A stretch of DNA of 64,000 nt. Source: JBBQZU01 sp041749535. GTDB lineage: Bacteria; Bacteroidota; Bacteroidia; Flavobacteriales_D; Cryomorphaceae. The stretch covers positions 30,124-94,123 of the forward strand of contig JBGTBE010000028.1 in the NCBI GenBank assembly GCA_041749535.1. Reading direction: 5' to 3'. How positions within the stretch are numbered: the stretch's first letter is position 1; every line of letters starts with the position of its first letter. The notes below the pieces were generated by a model that was not told the origin of the DNA, did no database searches, and worked only from the letters and a program-made list of their open reading frames with translations. The position numbers and the translations under genes are program-made. This document shows positions 51,708 to 61,244 of the stretch, one piece after another.

Positions 51708-54151
51708 CAACTTCTGAACAGTCGCTTTAATAAACTGGCTGATTCTTTTACGTCCTCTTCGTAATAGCCGTAGCCATATCCATAACCGTATCCATAACCA
51801 TAACCATAACTTTTCTCATTGCGATGTCGGTCCAAATCTACACAGTTCAGCACCACTGAGAGTTTGTGAAGATTGTTTTCATTTATCAACCTGTCAACCA
51901 TTTGAATGTATTGCTTCTTCGAGAAGTCGGCCCTGAAAATATATACTGGATTATCCGCCAATTTCAGGATAGGAAGTCCATCAGTCACGAGACCTACAGG
52001 CGGGTTGTCTATAATGATAATATCGTACATCTCTTTAAGGCGGTCTAAAATCTCCTGCATTTTTTTCCCAAGAATGAGTTCAGCGGGATTTGGAGGAATA
52101 GGGCCTGCTGTAATGAAATCCAGATGATCCAGCTTGCTTGGTCGTATGCAATTGCTAAGTTCTGATTTGCCGATAAGCAAAGTACTCATACCCTCTACAT
52201 TTGCTGCATCAAACCCAATATGGATTTTCGGTTTGCGCATGTCGAGGTCTATAATAATTACCTTTTGTCCCGAGTAGGCCATTATCCCACCCAGATTTAT
52301 CGCTACAAATGTTTTTCCTTCTCCTGATGTGGTTGATGTAATCGCCAGAATTCGCGGCTTATCCGGATCAGTCCCGTCGCTCAAAAACTGAATATTCGTT
52401 CTAAGGCTTCTGAATGATTCAGCGATAGTAGATTTCGGATTCTTGTCAATCAAAAGCTGCGATGATGGAATGTCCTTCTTGTACTTTGGGACCATCCCGA
52501 GTATGGTCATGGATGCGTGGCTCAGCTTAATGATCTCATTCACTCCTGAGATTTTATTGTGCAGCACGTATTTCAATACCACAATACCCAAACTTATAAG
52601 AATCGCTACCAGAAGCGTACCTATGGTTATTAAACTTTTGTTTGGAGAAATCGGTTCATTGGAGCTGAGCAATCGCTCAAGTATTCTGTTTTCAGATACA
52701 TAGCCCGCCCTGGATATTCTGTACTGCGTTTTCTTTTCAAGAAGCATGGTATAATACTTCTCATTGATCTCAAAGAGCCTTTTTAATCTTGCGAATTCTA
52801 GTTCTTTCCCTGGAAGTGTGCTGAATTCACTTTCCGAACCGTCTATTTTTTCTTGAATAAAGGCGCGTCGACTTTGCAATTTCACAAGGGCAGCCTGAAT
52901 GCTCTCAACAATAAGTTTTTTCTGAATGTCAATGCTGTAATCCAATGCCTGGATTCGCCGACTCGTTTCTTTGATATCGAACTGTATTTCTTCGCGTTGG
53001 GTAAGCATTTTACGCAGTTGTTCAAGCATTTGCTCTATCGCACCTTCGTATACCGAACCGGTAAGTAGAGGGATGAGGTGATATACATCTACGTTGTGCC
53101 CGGCATCATTGATAGTTCCAATGGCTTGCTTCAACATGTTTTCTTCAAGCTCTATACGCACAAGTTCTTCATCAAATGTGCGGAAATAGTCGAAGTAGGT
53201 CCCGGACAATGTGGAGAGGTCTGAAATTCTGTTCTCCTTTTTATAGATGTTCAACTGAAGTTCAGAGTCACGAAGGTTTCGGTAAACGGTATCCAGCTGA
53301 CTGTCAATAAAACGCAATATGTTGTTTTCACTAAGTTCACGGTTTTCCAGATCGAACCTAAGGTATTCTTCTGCATGGGCAACGATGTAGTCTCTTGCTA
53401 TGCCTGGATTGTTGTCACGCATGCTTAACTCCACAGTTTTGGCGGTGTTATTCAGGATTTTAATACCCAATTGCCGGCTGAATTTGTTCGATAGCGTTGC
53501 AGGCTTATTCATCATAAAATAAAATGCAATCTCACTGCTTTCTATCCTTCTCAGGAAATTGGGATCTACCACAATCAATTTAAAGTCGAAAAACTCATTT
53601 TGGGCCACCCTGCCTGGCTTTTCTTGCTTGCCTATGGGCTGCCCATTCAGTTGCAACTGGAATGTATTCTCGGGTGTGAAGTTTACATACACCGGTTGGT
53701 CGAGTATACTCGAATCCCGCACTTCTACCACTTCAAGCACGAATGATGATGAAGGATACCGCTGATCGGTCATGATTTCACCCTGCTCGAAATAGGTGAT
53801 ATTGATAGGCAAATTTTTAACTACCCTCGTGATGAGCAGTTTTGATTTCATGAGTTCAATTTCTCCGAGAAGGCTATTGTCTTCAGAGAACTGATTTACA
53901 TTCAAAATGCGCTTCGCGTTGTCGCTGCTACTCAGCTGGATTACTGTCCGGGCTTCATATACAGGTGGGGTGTATCTAAGGTATAGAAAGGCCGCTGTCA
54001 TGGCCAGCGCAATTATCAGCGCCATAAGAAGGAGATTCTGTTTGAGAATGTGTAAGAACAACCCCAACTCAAATTCATTGCTGAAATTGGTCAACCTCTC
54101 ACGGTAACTTTCAAAATTGCTCCCTATACCTTGTTTGTCTTCGCTTTCCAT
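51707..54151 (-). CDS. Wzc-like polysaccharide co-polymerase/tyrosine autokinase
   Basis: The 814-residue protein has a Wzz-type first membrane span at about residue 36-59, a long periplasmic part with coiled-coil segments, and a second span near residue 504-523. The BY-kinase domain has Walker A TSGEGKTFVAINLGG near residue 610-624, Walker A' VIIIDLDMRKPK near residue 634-645, and Walker B IIIIDNPPVG. The C-terminus contains seven Tyr-Gly pairs and a Tyr-Tyr before EEDVKES, the tyrosine cluster used for autophosphorylation. It controls chain length and export of the polymer. It is flanked by the Wza-like lipoprotein and by rfbC. Confidence 0.9.
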   Translation of the reverse strand: MESEDKQGIGSNFESYRERLTNFSNEFELGLFLHILKQNLLLMALIIALAMTAAFLYLRYTPPVYEARTVIQLSSSDNAKRILNVNQFSEDNSLLGEIELMKSKLLITRVVKNLPINITYFEQGEIMTDQRYPSSSFVLEVVEVRDSSILDQPVYVNFTPENTFQLQLNGQPIGKQEKPGRVAQNEFFDFKLIVVDPNFLRRIESSEIAFYFMMNKPATLSNKFSRQLGIKILNNTAKTVELSMRDNNPGIARDYIVAHAEEYLRFDLENRELSENNILRFIDSQLDTVYRNLRDSELQLNIYKKENRISDLSTLSGTYFDYFRTFDEELVRIELEENMLKQAIGTINDAGHNVDVYHLIPLLTGSVYEGAIEQMLEQLRKMLTQREEIQFDIKETSRRIQALDYSIDIQKKLIVESIQAALVKLQSRRAFIQEKIDGSESEFSTLPGKELEFARLKRLFEINEKYYTMLLEKKTQYRISRAGYVSENRILERLLSSNEPISPNKSLITIGTLLVAILISLGIVVLKYVLHNKISGVNEIIKLSHASMTILGMVPKYKKDIPSSQLLIDKNPKSTIAESFRSLRTNIQFLSDGTDPDKPRILAITSTTSGEGKTFVAINLGGIMAYSGQKVIIIDLDMRKPKIHIGFDAANVEGMSTLLIGKSELSNCIRPSKLDHLDFITAGPIPPNPAELILGKKMQEILDRLKEMYDIIIIDNPPVGLVTDGLPILKLADNPVYIFRADFSKKQYIQMVDRLINENNLHKLSVVLNCVDLDRHRNEKSYGYGYGYGYGYGYGYYEEDVKESASLLKRLFRS
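51761..51808 (-). repeat. Tyr-Gly hexanucleotide repeat in the Wzc-like C-terminus
   Basis: Seven consecutive TAY-GGN units and a final TAT-TAC encode (YG)7-YY. The codons vary (TAT/TAC and GGT/GGA/GGC). It lies wholly inside the kinase gene. Confidence 0.85.
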
Positions 54152-54156
54152 TGGCC

Positions 54157-54945
54157 TTAGTTGGCATTGAGAACTGAAACGAGTAGTAAGGCTGTGGTCA
54201 ACAAGGTGATGACAGGTGTGATTTCGATAAGGAATTCTCTTGCGAGCAATGGCAATGGCTCCACATATATGATGTCATTGGGTTGTACTACAATGTCTGC
54301 ATATTGAAGACCATCTATGGTTGAAAGATCAAACTGATATACATCCCGGACTAAGGTTTTTGGATCGGTGCGAATGAGCTTTATCTTGCTCGAATTACCA
54401 CGTTGTGATACCCCTCCAGCCATTGATAGCGCTTCCATTAAGGTGGTATTGTTGTTCATCAGCGTAATGACCTGGGCAGTTCCACCTGCTCCAGGCGAAA
54501 CAATTACCCTGTTATTCTGCACATTCAACAATACGAAGGGCTCGTTGTAATATTGTTCATAAAGCGTTTCGAGCTTTTGCTCTGCCTCCCTCAAGGTGAG
54601 CCCGTCTAGTTTTACCCTACCAATCACGGGTAGTTTCACAGTGCCATCTCTGTCAATAATATAGGGAAGTTGGTTTTGTTGATTCTGAACTTGATTTTGG
54701 CGCACACCAGTTCCTTGCGACATAGACATATTAGAACCAATCCCGGATTCAACAAGGATGTGCCCATTGCCAGTGTAGAAGTTAAAGTTGAGAAGATTAT
54801 TTGGCGCAAGCCTCGAAGGGGGGCTCAGGGTGTCGGGAAAGGTGTCAAATGCATAATCGCGGTCTGTCTTGAAAAGTAGGTCTTTGTTAATGGTACAACT
54901 TCCTAGAAAGAGCGATACGGATACCAAGAAAAGCAGGTGCTTCAT
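54157..54945 (-). CDS. Wza-like polysaccharide export lipoprotein
   Basis: The 262-residue protein has lipoprotein signal MKHLLFLVSVSLFLGSC with Cys17 at the lipobox. A poly-export (SLBB-type) domain follows with DRDGTVKLPVIGRVKLDGLTL near residue 98-118 and LREAEQKLETLYEQYY near residue 118-133, then a second SLBB-like part. A C-terminal hydrophobic stretch of about 20 residues (ITPVITLLTTALLLVSVL) may be a membrane anchor or the Wza amphipathic helix. It should form the outer-membrane channel for capsule export. It is five bases upstream of the kinase gene. Confidence 0.9.
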   Translation of the reverse strand: MKHLLFLVSVSLFLGSCTINKDLLFKTDRDYAFDTFPDTLSPPSRLAPNNLLNFNFYTGNGHILVESGIGSNMSMSQGTGVRQNQVQNQQNQLPYIIDRDGTVKLPVIGRVKLDGLTLREAEQKLETLYEQYYNEPFVLLNVQNNRVIVSPGAGGTAQVITLMNNNTTLMEALSMAGGVSQRGNSSKIKLIRTDPKTLVRDVYQFDLSTIDGLQYADIVVQPNDIIYVEPLPLLAREFLIEITPVITLLTTALLLVSVLNAN

Positions 54946-54988
54946 GAGGAGTGACTCATCAATAGTTTATGGTTCGAAAGTATTAAAA

Positions 54989-56164
54989 TTATACCAATAG
55001 GCTGTCGTACAACCGGGCCATATCATCAACAAGCCTTTGGTAATGAAATTTTGATTCAACAAAGCTCCATCCCCTTTGGCCAAATTGAGCACGCATTCCC
55101 GGGTTGTTGATCAATTTCAACAGATTTTCTGCAAAGCGTTCAACGTTGTCAGGCTCGCTCAACAAGGCCGTCTCGTTCCTCAGCACCACATTTTCAATGC
55201 CGCCCACCTCGGTGCTTACTATGGGTTTGTTGCTGGCTTGGGCTTCAATGAGGCTCACTGGAGTTCCCTCATTCAGAGAAGTCAAGGCTATAATGTCAGC
55301 TCCTGCAGTTATGGTCTCCACATCTTTTACCCAGGAAGTGAAGTGAACATCAACAACAACATTGGCATCGCTGCTGTACGATAGGCCCAGCTCATTACAT
55401 ATGGCTTCAAGATTGTTGCGCAACTCCCCATCGCCCACCACGAATGCCTTGACCGGGAAGGTGGCAGATTCCTTCACACGTTGTATGGATTCAAGAAATA
55501 GCCTGTGATTTTTAATAGGAACCAACCTGCCGATAATTGCTACAACTACATCGTTGTCGCTAATTTTATAGTGTGAGCGCATTCTTAGCCTCCTTTCTTC
55601 AATGCCCACCTGAAATCGCAACAGGTCGAACCCCAAAGGAACGATGGCAATTTTATCTGCTGAGCATATTTTGTGTTCTGCGCTAAGTTCTTCTCTTTGT
55701 CTTTCGCTAATCGCGATGATGCGGGTACTTATGTTTGCAAGCCTTCTTTCCATATGCTTGTAGAATAGGGTCGTACCCTTGCTAAAGTAAGAGTGAAATA
55801 CATGCCCGTGGAAGGTATGCAGAATAACAGGTACTTTCATGTGGTGTGCTGCAAGCCGACCCAATGCGCCAGGTTTTGATGCATGGGTATGTACAATATC
55901 GGGCTTAAAATCAGCGATTATGGACCGTATCTTTTTATAAGCATGAAAGTCATCAATGGGACTTATCCTTCGCTTCATTTCCTCTATGGTCACAGGTGTG
56001 ATGCCCATATTTTCCAGAATAAATTCTGAGCTGTCTTCAGTAGCATCCTTTACTCCACCTACCAACATGGTATTGTACCCAGACATGTACTTGGTAAGGT
56101 ATGCCGCATTGTAGGTTGGACCACCCAGATTGAAGCGGTTTATTATTCTAAGTACACGAGGCAT
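54989..56164 (-). CDS. Family 4 (GT-B) glycosyltransferase
   Basis: The 391-residue protein opens PRVLRIINRFNLGGPTYNAAYL, with the GG-P-x-x-N loop that binds the donor. Its C-terminal half has IGRLVPIKNHRLFLESI near residue 215-231 and LNEGTPVSLIEAQASNKPIVSTEVGG with E-x7-E. HTHASKPGALGRLAA near residue 93-107 is the acceptor-side loop. It lies 49 bases after the second asnB and 43 bases before the Wza gene, so it belongs to the leftward glycan operon. The transferred sugar is not known. Confidence 0.9.
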   Translation of the reverse strand: MPRVLRIINRFNLGGPTYNAAYLTKYMSGYNTMLVGGVKDATEDSSEFILENMGITPVTIEEMKRRISPIDDFHAYKKIRSIIADFKPDIVHTHASKPGALGRLAAHHMKVPVILHTFHGHVFHSYFSKGTTLFYKHMERRLANISTRIIAISERQREELSAEHKICSADKIAIVPLGFDLLRFQVGIEERRLRMRSHYKISDNDVVVAIIGRLVPIKNHRLFLESIQRVKESATFPVKAFVVGDGELRNNLEAICNELGLSYSSDANVVVDVHFTSWVKDVETITAGADIIALTSLNEGTPVSLIEAQASNKPIVSTEVGGIENVVLRNETALLSEPDNVERFAENLLKLINNPGMRAQFGQRGWSFVESKFHYQRLVDDMARLYDSLLV

Positions 56165-56213
56165 CTATGATTCGGATAGGACGCGAAAGTACCTTTTTTG
56201 AAATTGAAGGGTG

Positions 56214-58097
56214 TCAAGAATTCATAAATCTACTGTACCAGTGTTGAAATACCAGCACGGCCCACAGCGTTTGCGGACTATCGCCAGGATTATTACTTGT
56301 AGCCTTGCGCCTTAGTGCCAAAAGCGATTCATATTGAAACAATCCTTGTTGGGAAATAACGGCTGCATCCAGATGTTTGTCAAGCAAGGGAGAAAGTACA
56401 GTTTTTAACCAATGCCCCATTGGTGCTTCAAAACCTCGTTTGCCTCTGTCGAAAAAACCAGTGGGGAAATCTTTTTCAAAAGCCTGTCTAAGTAGTCGCT
56501 TACCACCTTGTTTATTTATTTTAACCATTGCAGGTAAGCTTGTCACGAACTCCACAAGCTCATGATCCAGAAATGGAACACGCACTTCAAGACCATGATT
56601 CATGCTCATGCTGTCAACTTTGTGCAGCATATCGTTGGCCAATACGAGCTTAATATCCGCAAGCAGGACTGAATTGAAATCTTCTGAATTGATTGTACTG
56701 AGAATATCCTCAATATGTGAATGTCTGCTGAGATTGAGTTTGGAAGGGATCAATAATTTTTCTACAGTTGCCTGGGTTGTAAAGCATGCCCAAACCCAGT
56801 ACCGCTCTTTAAAGTCGAGGCTTAGGCCTCGGCTGTATCTTTTTAATTTTCGAAGCTTGTCAAAAATGTGATGATGCCTTCCTTCTGGCAGGCCTCGCAA
56901 TGCAACTTCACTGCCGCGCAGCGCTTTGTTTATCCAATCTTCGCGCAATGAGCGGAGTATGGCACGGTGCTTATTGTATCCACCCATAAGTTCATCTGCA
57001 CCGTCGCCACTGAGGGCCACCTTTACCTCGTTGCGCGTGTATGCAGAAAGAATATTTACAAGCACTGCCGATGAATCAGCGAATGGTTCTTCCAATGAAT
57101 TTAGCACATGATTTAGCCATTCATCAAGCTCATGCATATGCACTGGTATCAAGTGGTGTTCTGCACCCGTGTGGCGTGCTATGATCTTTGCATATTTGCT
57201 CTCATCGTAGAATGGCTGGTCTGGAAACCCAATAGAAAAGGCAGGAGTGCCAGGCTGGTGGCGGTTTATCAGTAAGGTAATTACAGAGGAGTCCAACCCG
57301 CCGCTCAGAAAAGTGCCCAATGGCACATCAGAAACCAACCTCCGCTGCACTGATCTGTCAAGGTGTTCACGAAATGCACTTGGAATATCCACGGTCATTT
57401 TGCCCTCATCGATACTTGCGGTTGGGATGTGGTACCAAACTTTTGTTTTCAAACCAGTTGCTGATTTCTCAAACATCTCCCCGGGCAGCAACTTATTTAC
57501 ACCTTTTAATATGGTAGCCGGAGCAGGAATATAGCTAAGCTGTAGATAGGTGGTCAGGCTCTGAAAATCAATTTCTCTTTGCCCTATCAGCTCCGTTATT
57601 GCTTCCAAAGAACTGGCAAAATACAGATCGTTTGTGCCGCTGGTGTAATAGAATGGTTTTATGCCAAACCTATCACGTGCTGCCATCAACCTATGTTCTT
57701 CAAGGTCGTAAAAACCGAATGCGAAAAAACCATTGATTCTTGGTAGAAATCGTTCACCTTCATGAATAAGTCCATGGAGCAGCACTTCGGTATCACTTCC
57801 GGTGATGAAATTCACACCGTAGGTATTGATCAACTGTGATGAAAGTTCTTTGTAATTGTATACTTCCCCATTGAACACAAGCGTATACCTGCCAGTGGGG
57901 TCACTCATAGGCTGGTTGCTGCGCTCTGATGTGTCAATTATTGAAAGGCGCACATGTCCGAAAACTGCTTTCGGTGTAGCAATATGGGCTTGCGCATCGG
58001 GACCCCTGCGCTTCATAGCTACAATGGCACGCTTCATGCCCTCCACATCAGACAATGTGTGTTGCCTGCTCAACCATATACCTGCTATTCCGCACAA
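56214..58097 (-). CDS. asnB: Asparagine-synthase-like glutamine amidotransferase (TTG start)
   Basis: The 627-residue protein has both AsnB domains: the Ntn glutaminase with Cys2 (CGIAGIWLS), HVRLSIID near residue 47-54, FNGEVYNY and SDTEVLLHG; and the synthetase with PP-loop FLSGGLDSSVITLL near residue 255-268 and ALSGDGADELMGGYN. The catalytic Cys must become residue 1, which fixes the start at TTG 58097-58095, not the ATG at 58163; no ATG precedes CGIAGIW in frame at the right place. The product probably amidates an acceptor in the same glycan pathway as the region 1 copy. It is the first gene of the leftward run. Confidence 0.85.
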   Translation of the reverse strand: MCGIAGIWLSRQHTLSDVEGMKRAIVAMKRRGPDAQAHIATPKAVFGHVRLSIIDTSERSNQPMSDPTGRYTLVFNGEVYNYKELSSQLINTYGVNFITGSDTEVLLHGLIHEGERFLPRINGFFAFGFYDLEEHRLMAARDRFGIKPFYYTSGTNDLYFASSLEAITELIGQREIDFQSLTTYLQLSYIPAPATILKGVNKLLPGEMFEKSATGLKTKVWYHIPTASIDEGKMTVDIPSAFREHLDRSVQRRLVSDVPLGTFLSGGLDSSVITLLINRHQPGTPAFSIGFPDQPFYDESKYAKIIARHTGAEHHLIPVHMHELDEWLNHVLNSLEEPFADSSAVLVNILSAYTRNEVKVALSGDGADELMGGYNKHRAILRSLREDWINKALRGSEVALRGLPEGRHHHIFDKLRKLKRYSRGLSLDFKERYWVWACFTTQATVEKLLIPSKLNLSRHSHIEDILSTINSEDFNSVLLADIKLVLANDMLHKVDSMSMNHGLEVRVPFLDHELVEFVTSLPAMVKINKQGGKRLLRQAFEKDFPTGFFDRGKRGFEAPMGHWLKTVLSPLLDKHLDAAVISQQGLFQYESLLALRRKATSNNPGDSPQTLWAVLVFQHWYSRFMNS

Positions 58098-58169
58098 AAT
58101 ATGTAAAGTTGGGCCTAAAGTATACCAAAACACGGTTATTTGCATTCTTTGAATACAAAGCATTTCAAC

Positions 58170-59615
58170 ATGAGCATTTATCGCCTTCTCATCACCATGT
58201 CATTGTGCACCTGCATATCTTCTAATTATAGCGCATATGCGCAGGGTTCAGCCGCAGATTTGGTGGATCAGCCAGGTCTGGAAGGCGTATCGGTGGGCAT
58301 GCTGGCCTTCGATATGCTCACAGGCGATGTACTCGATGCCTATGATTCCGATCGACTACTTTGCCCAGCTTCCGTTTGGAAAATAGCCACAACTGCTGCA
58401 GCACTCGAAATACTGGGTCCTGACTTTCGATTCTCTACCGAACTCAATGCCCTGGGCACTATGAAGGGACGCACTTTGCAAGGGGATCTTATCATTGTCG
58501 GCGGAGGTGACCCTAGTTTGGGCTCTCGCCAAATCGGTGCTGGTTTTACGGCGCTTCTGGAGGATTGGCTGGACGCTGTGAAGCGTGCAGGAATTGATAC
58601 AATAGCTGGATCAGTAATTGGAAATTCTGCTCATTTTCAAGGTGATGGACTGCCTCCAACGCGTATCTGGGAAGATATGGGTAACTATTATGGGGCTGCC
58701 GTGTCTGGTCTTAACATTCATGACAATACGTATTTTATAAAGTTCAGGGTAGCTGATGAGCCGGGTCTCACGGCAACCATTGCTGAAGTGTATCCAGTGG
58801 TACCCAAGTTGGAGGTACAGAGTGAGGTGGTAGGAAGTACACATGGTGGTGACCACGCCTTCATTTTTGGCAGCCCAATGGATACCAACAGAATTGTAAG
58901 AGGTACATTACCAGCGGGCAGTCGTGAGTTTGAAATTAAAGGAAGCCTACCAGATCCGGCACTTTTTGCGGCATTTCAGCTTAGAGAATATCTTACAAAA
59001 AATGGAATAGTAGTGACTGGAGCGTATTTGGCAGAACCCGATTTGGTACGCGAGCCAGTCACTTCGAGAGTGATTGACAGGCATCTCTCACCGCCGCTAT
59101 CAGAATTGGTGAAACATACCAATACGCGAAGTGATAATCTTTTTGCCGAAACCTTTGTGCTCCAGATAGGTGTTCAAAGTGGCAACCCAACCTTGGAGGG
59201 AGGGATGCAGGCTCTAAGATTATATTATAAGGATATTTGCAACCCAAATACATTTTTCTTTGCGTATGATGGCAGTGGTCTGTCTAGATTCACATCGGTC
59301 TCGGCCACTCATCTCATGCAAATTCTCATGCACTGCAGGCAAAATCCGGTCTTGAAAACCCATCTACTGGAAGCGCTTCCTCAGGCAGGTAAAGAAGGAA
59401 CAATGACGTATTTCGGTAGAAATACGAATTTGCATGGCAACTTGCGTGGTAAGAGCGGTTCCATGGAAGGGGTAAAGAGTTACACAGGGTATTTTACTGC
59501 ATACTCTGGTCGGGAAATTGGTTTTGTAGCACTATTCAACAATTTCCAAATTGGCCCTGTGGAGGTTAGAAAGAAAATAGAGAAATGGTTGCTTGGACTC
59601 TATGGAAATTATTAG
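58170..59615 (+). CDS. dacB: D-alanyl-D-alanine carboxypeptidase/endopeptidase (PBP4, DacB-like)
   Basis: The 481-residue protein has signal peptide MSIYRLLITMSLCTCISSNYSAYAQG. The serine beta-lactamase-fold active site is PASVWKIATTAAALEIL near residue 67-83 (SxxK), with SDN in TNTRSDNLFAETF and KSG in LRGKSGSMEGVKSYTG. This is a class C penicillin-binding protein with endopeptidase or carboxypeptidase action on peptidoglycan in the periplasm. An insert of about 200 residues between SxxK and SxN matches the PBP4 layout. I start at 58170; an in-frame ATG 30 bases upstream precedes the signal peptide. The end overlaps the leftward TPR gene by 4 bases. Confidence 0.9.
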   Translation: MSIYRLLITMSLCTCISSNYSAYAQGSAADLVDQPGLEGVSVGMLAFDMLTGDVLDAYDSDRLLCPASVWKIATTAAALEILGPDFRFSTELNALGTMKGRTLQGDLIIVGGGDPSLGSRQIGAGFTALLEDWLDAVKRAGIDTIAGSVIGNSAHFQGDGLPPTRIWEDMGNYYGAAVSGLNIHDNTYFIKFRVADEPGLTATIAEVYPVVPKLEVQSEVVGSTHGGDHAFIFGSPMDTNRIVRGTLPAGSREFEIKGSLPDPALFAAFQLREYLTKNGIVVTGAYLAEPDLVREPVTSRVIDRHLSPPLSELVKHTNTRSDNLFAETFVLQIGVQSGNPTLEGGMQALRLYYKDICNPNTFFFAYDGSGLSRFTSVSATHLMQILMHCRQNPVLKTHLLEALPQAGKEGTMTYFGRNTNLHGNLRGKSGSMEGVKSYTGYFTAYSGREIGFVALFNNFQIGPVEVRKKIEKWLLGLYGNY

Positions 59616-60472
59616 AAAGCTGCCCTGATGGTACGTTTCTGACGGAGTGCTTCCCGCTCCTGCTTGCCTAAACAATACTTCATATATAGATCCTTGCTCT
59701 CAGAATCACCGAGCTCTGATGCCTTTTCATAATTCTCACATGCCGATTCCTTATTGTTTGAGAAGTAAAGCGCCTCACCCAAATGATAATAGTAGTCAGC
59801 AGGATTGGCAAGCTTGCTCACATCGATTTTCAATAGTAGTTCTGCAGATTTTTTATAGTCATCTGCCTCAAGATATACCACTGCCATATGATAGGATGCC
59901 GATTCGAGCCCAGGATCAAGATCCAATACAGCTTCATAATCGCGTAAGGCCTCTCTGTATTTTCCAAGCTCAGTATGAGCGGCTGCCCGCATATAAAGTG
60001 CATCGCGAAATTCGGGTTTCAATTTCAAGGCCTCATTATAATGGCGCAATGCATTGCTCACACTGAATTCAAGAAAATACAAGTTGCCCATAAAATAGTG
60101 GGCTTCTGGATAGTTGGGATCAATTTTCAGGGCTTTTTTCAGTAATTTTCTCGCCTCTTCGGTTTGGTCTAAGTTGAGATACGCAGCCCCGTGATTGGTG
60201 TTCAAAGGGGCAGAATTGTCGTTCAGTTTTTCTGCTTTTTGATAGGTTTGAACTGCAGCTACATATCTTTCATCTTTTTGTAGACAATCGCCTTTTATGA
60301 GCAATGCTTCAAAGTTTTCTGAACTCGAGTCTATAATTTTATCAAGCAATGCCAATGCTTCGCGGTATTTACCTTCGTCGTAAAGTCGCTTTGCATCGTC
60401 GAGAGATGTTGATTGCTGCCCCCAAGCCGAGAGCATTAACCCTATAAAAAGTACAGTGTAGCAGAGCCGCAT
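59612..60472 (-). CDS. Periplasmic TPR-repeat protein
   Basis: The 286-residue product starts MRLCYTVLFIGLMLSAWGQ, a signal peptide. Six to seven tetratricopeptide repeats of about 34 residues follow, for example YDEGKYREALALLDKI, NYPEAHYFMGNLYFLEF and YHMAVVYLEADDYKKSAELL. Such repeats form a protein-binding solenoid. I start at 60472; the in-frame ATG 75 bases upstream would bury the signal peptide. Partner and function are unknown. Confidence 0.8.
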   Translation of the reverse strand: MRLCYTVLFIGLMLSAWGQQSTSLDDAKRLYDEGKYREALALLDKIIDSSSENFEALLIKGDCLQKDERYVAAVQTYQKAEKLNDNSAPLNTNHGAAYLNLDQTEEARKLLKKALKIDPNYPEAHYFMGNLYFLEFSVSNALRHYNEALKLKPEFRDALYMRAAAHTELGKYREALRDYEAVLDLDPGLESASYHMAVVYLEADDYKKSAELLLKIDVSKLANPADYYYHLGEALYFSNNKESACENYEKASELGDSESKDLYMKYCLGKQEREALRQKRTIRAAF

Positions 60473-60596
60473 GGCATTTCTACGCACAGTATTGATAAAG
60501 GTTAAGATCCCGAAAATATTCGTTTTCGAAGCAAATCCTAAAGACAATCTTTATCCTTAAGAAACAGAATTTGTCAATCAAATTCACCGAGATTAT

Positions 60597-61244
60597 CTAG
60601 CGTAGCCAACTTTTATCAAACTCACTAAGACGCTTTGCCACAAGGGAAGCTGCACCCCATTTTTTATGGTTGTAATCATCTGCTGCCGGAACCACAACGG
60701 TTTTCATTTTAGCAGCGAGTCCAGCTACCATTCCATGGAATGAATCTTCAATTACCATGCATGCTTCCGGCTTTACACCTAGCTTTATAGCAGTATTGAT
60801 GAATACATCCGGGTGAGGTTTTCCAAATTTTTCGAATTGAGCGGAGTGAAGCAGGTTAAAATGATCCTGTAGCTGAAATTTTTCTACAACTCGCTCTATG
60901 AGCATCATAGGTGAGGAAGATGCAATGGCAGTTTTGAGTCCTGCATTTCTGCAAAAATCTATGGCGTGGTGCACTCCAGGCAAGGGTTCAGCCTCTGCAA
61001 GAATGTATTGGCTTACCAGTGACAATATTCTTGACTCTACATCTGCCCTGCTAGTGCCTTTCCAGGGGTGTCTGTTGTGCCACAGTTCCACCACCTCATT
61101 GAGTCGATAACCCATCGTCTCCCTGCAATCATTTTCCGTAAGGGATATACCAACCTCAGAGAAAGCTTTGATTTCGGCTTTTCTCCAAAAGGGCTCCGAA
61201 TCAACCAGCAGTCCATCCATGTCAAAGATTACTGCCTGTATCAC
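60597..61244 (-). CDS. HAD-superfamily hydrolase (hexose/hexitol phosphatase type)
   Basis: The 215-residue protein has the HAD motifs AVIFDMDGLLVDSEPFW near residue 4-20 (DxDGxxxD), ASSSPMM near residue 108-114, and a Lys-containing FGKPHPDVFINT near residue 139-150. MVIEDSFHGMVAG near residue 163-175 is motif IV (EDS). The FW after DSEP and the length fit YniC/HxpB-type hexitol or 2-deoxyhexose phosphatases. The start is GTG at 61244, giving a GTGA overlap with the trkH stop; a TTG at 61256 is possible. Substrate unknown. Confidence 0.83.
   Translation of the reverse strand: MIQAVIFDMDGLLVDSEPFWRKAEIKAFSEVGISLTENDCRETMGYRLNEVVELWHNRHPWKGTSRADVESRILSLVSQYILAEAEPLPGVHHAIDFCRNAGLKTAIASSSPMMLIERVVEKFQLQDHFNLLHSAQFEKFGKPHPDVFINTAIKLGVKPEACMVIEDSFHGMVAGLAAKMKTVVVPAADDYNHKKWGAASLVAKRLSEFDKSWLR

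Noticed and set aside
51761..51808. Short tandem repeat considered as a CRISPR or satellite
   Set aside because: The unit is six bases, in frame with a coding gene, and encodes the tyrosine tail of a kinase.
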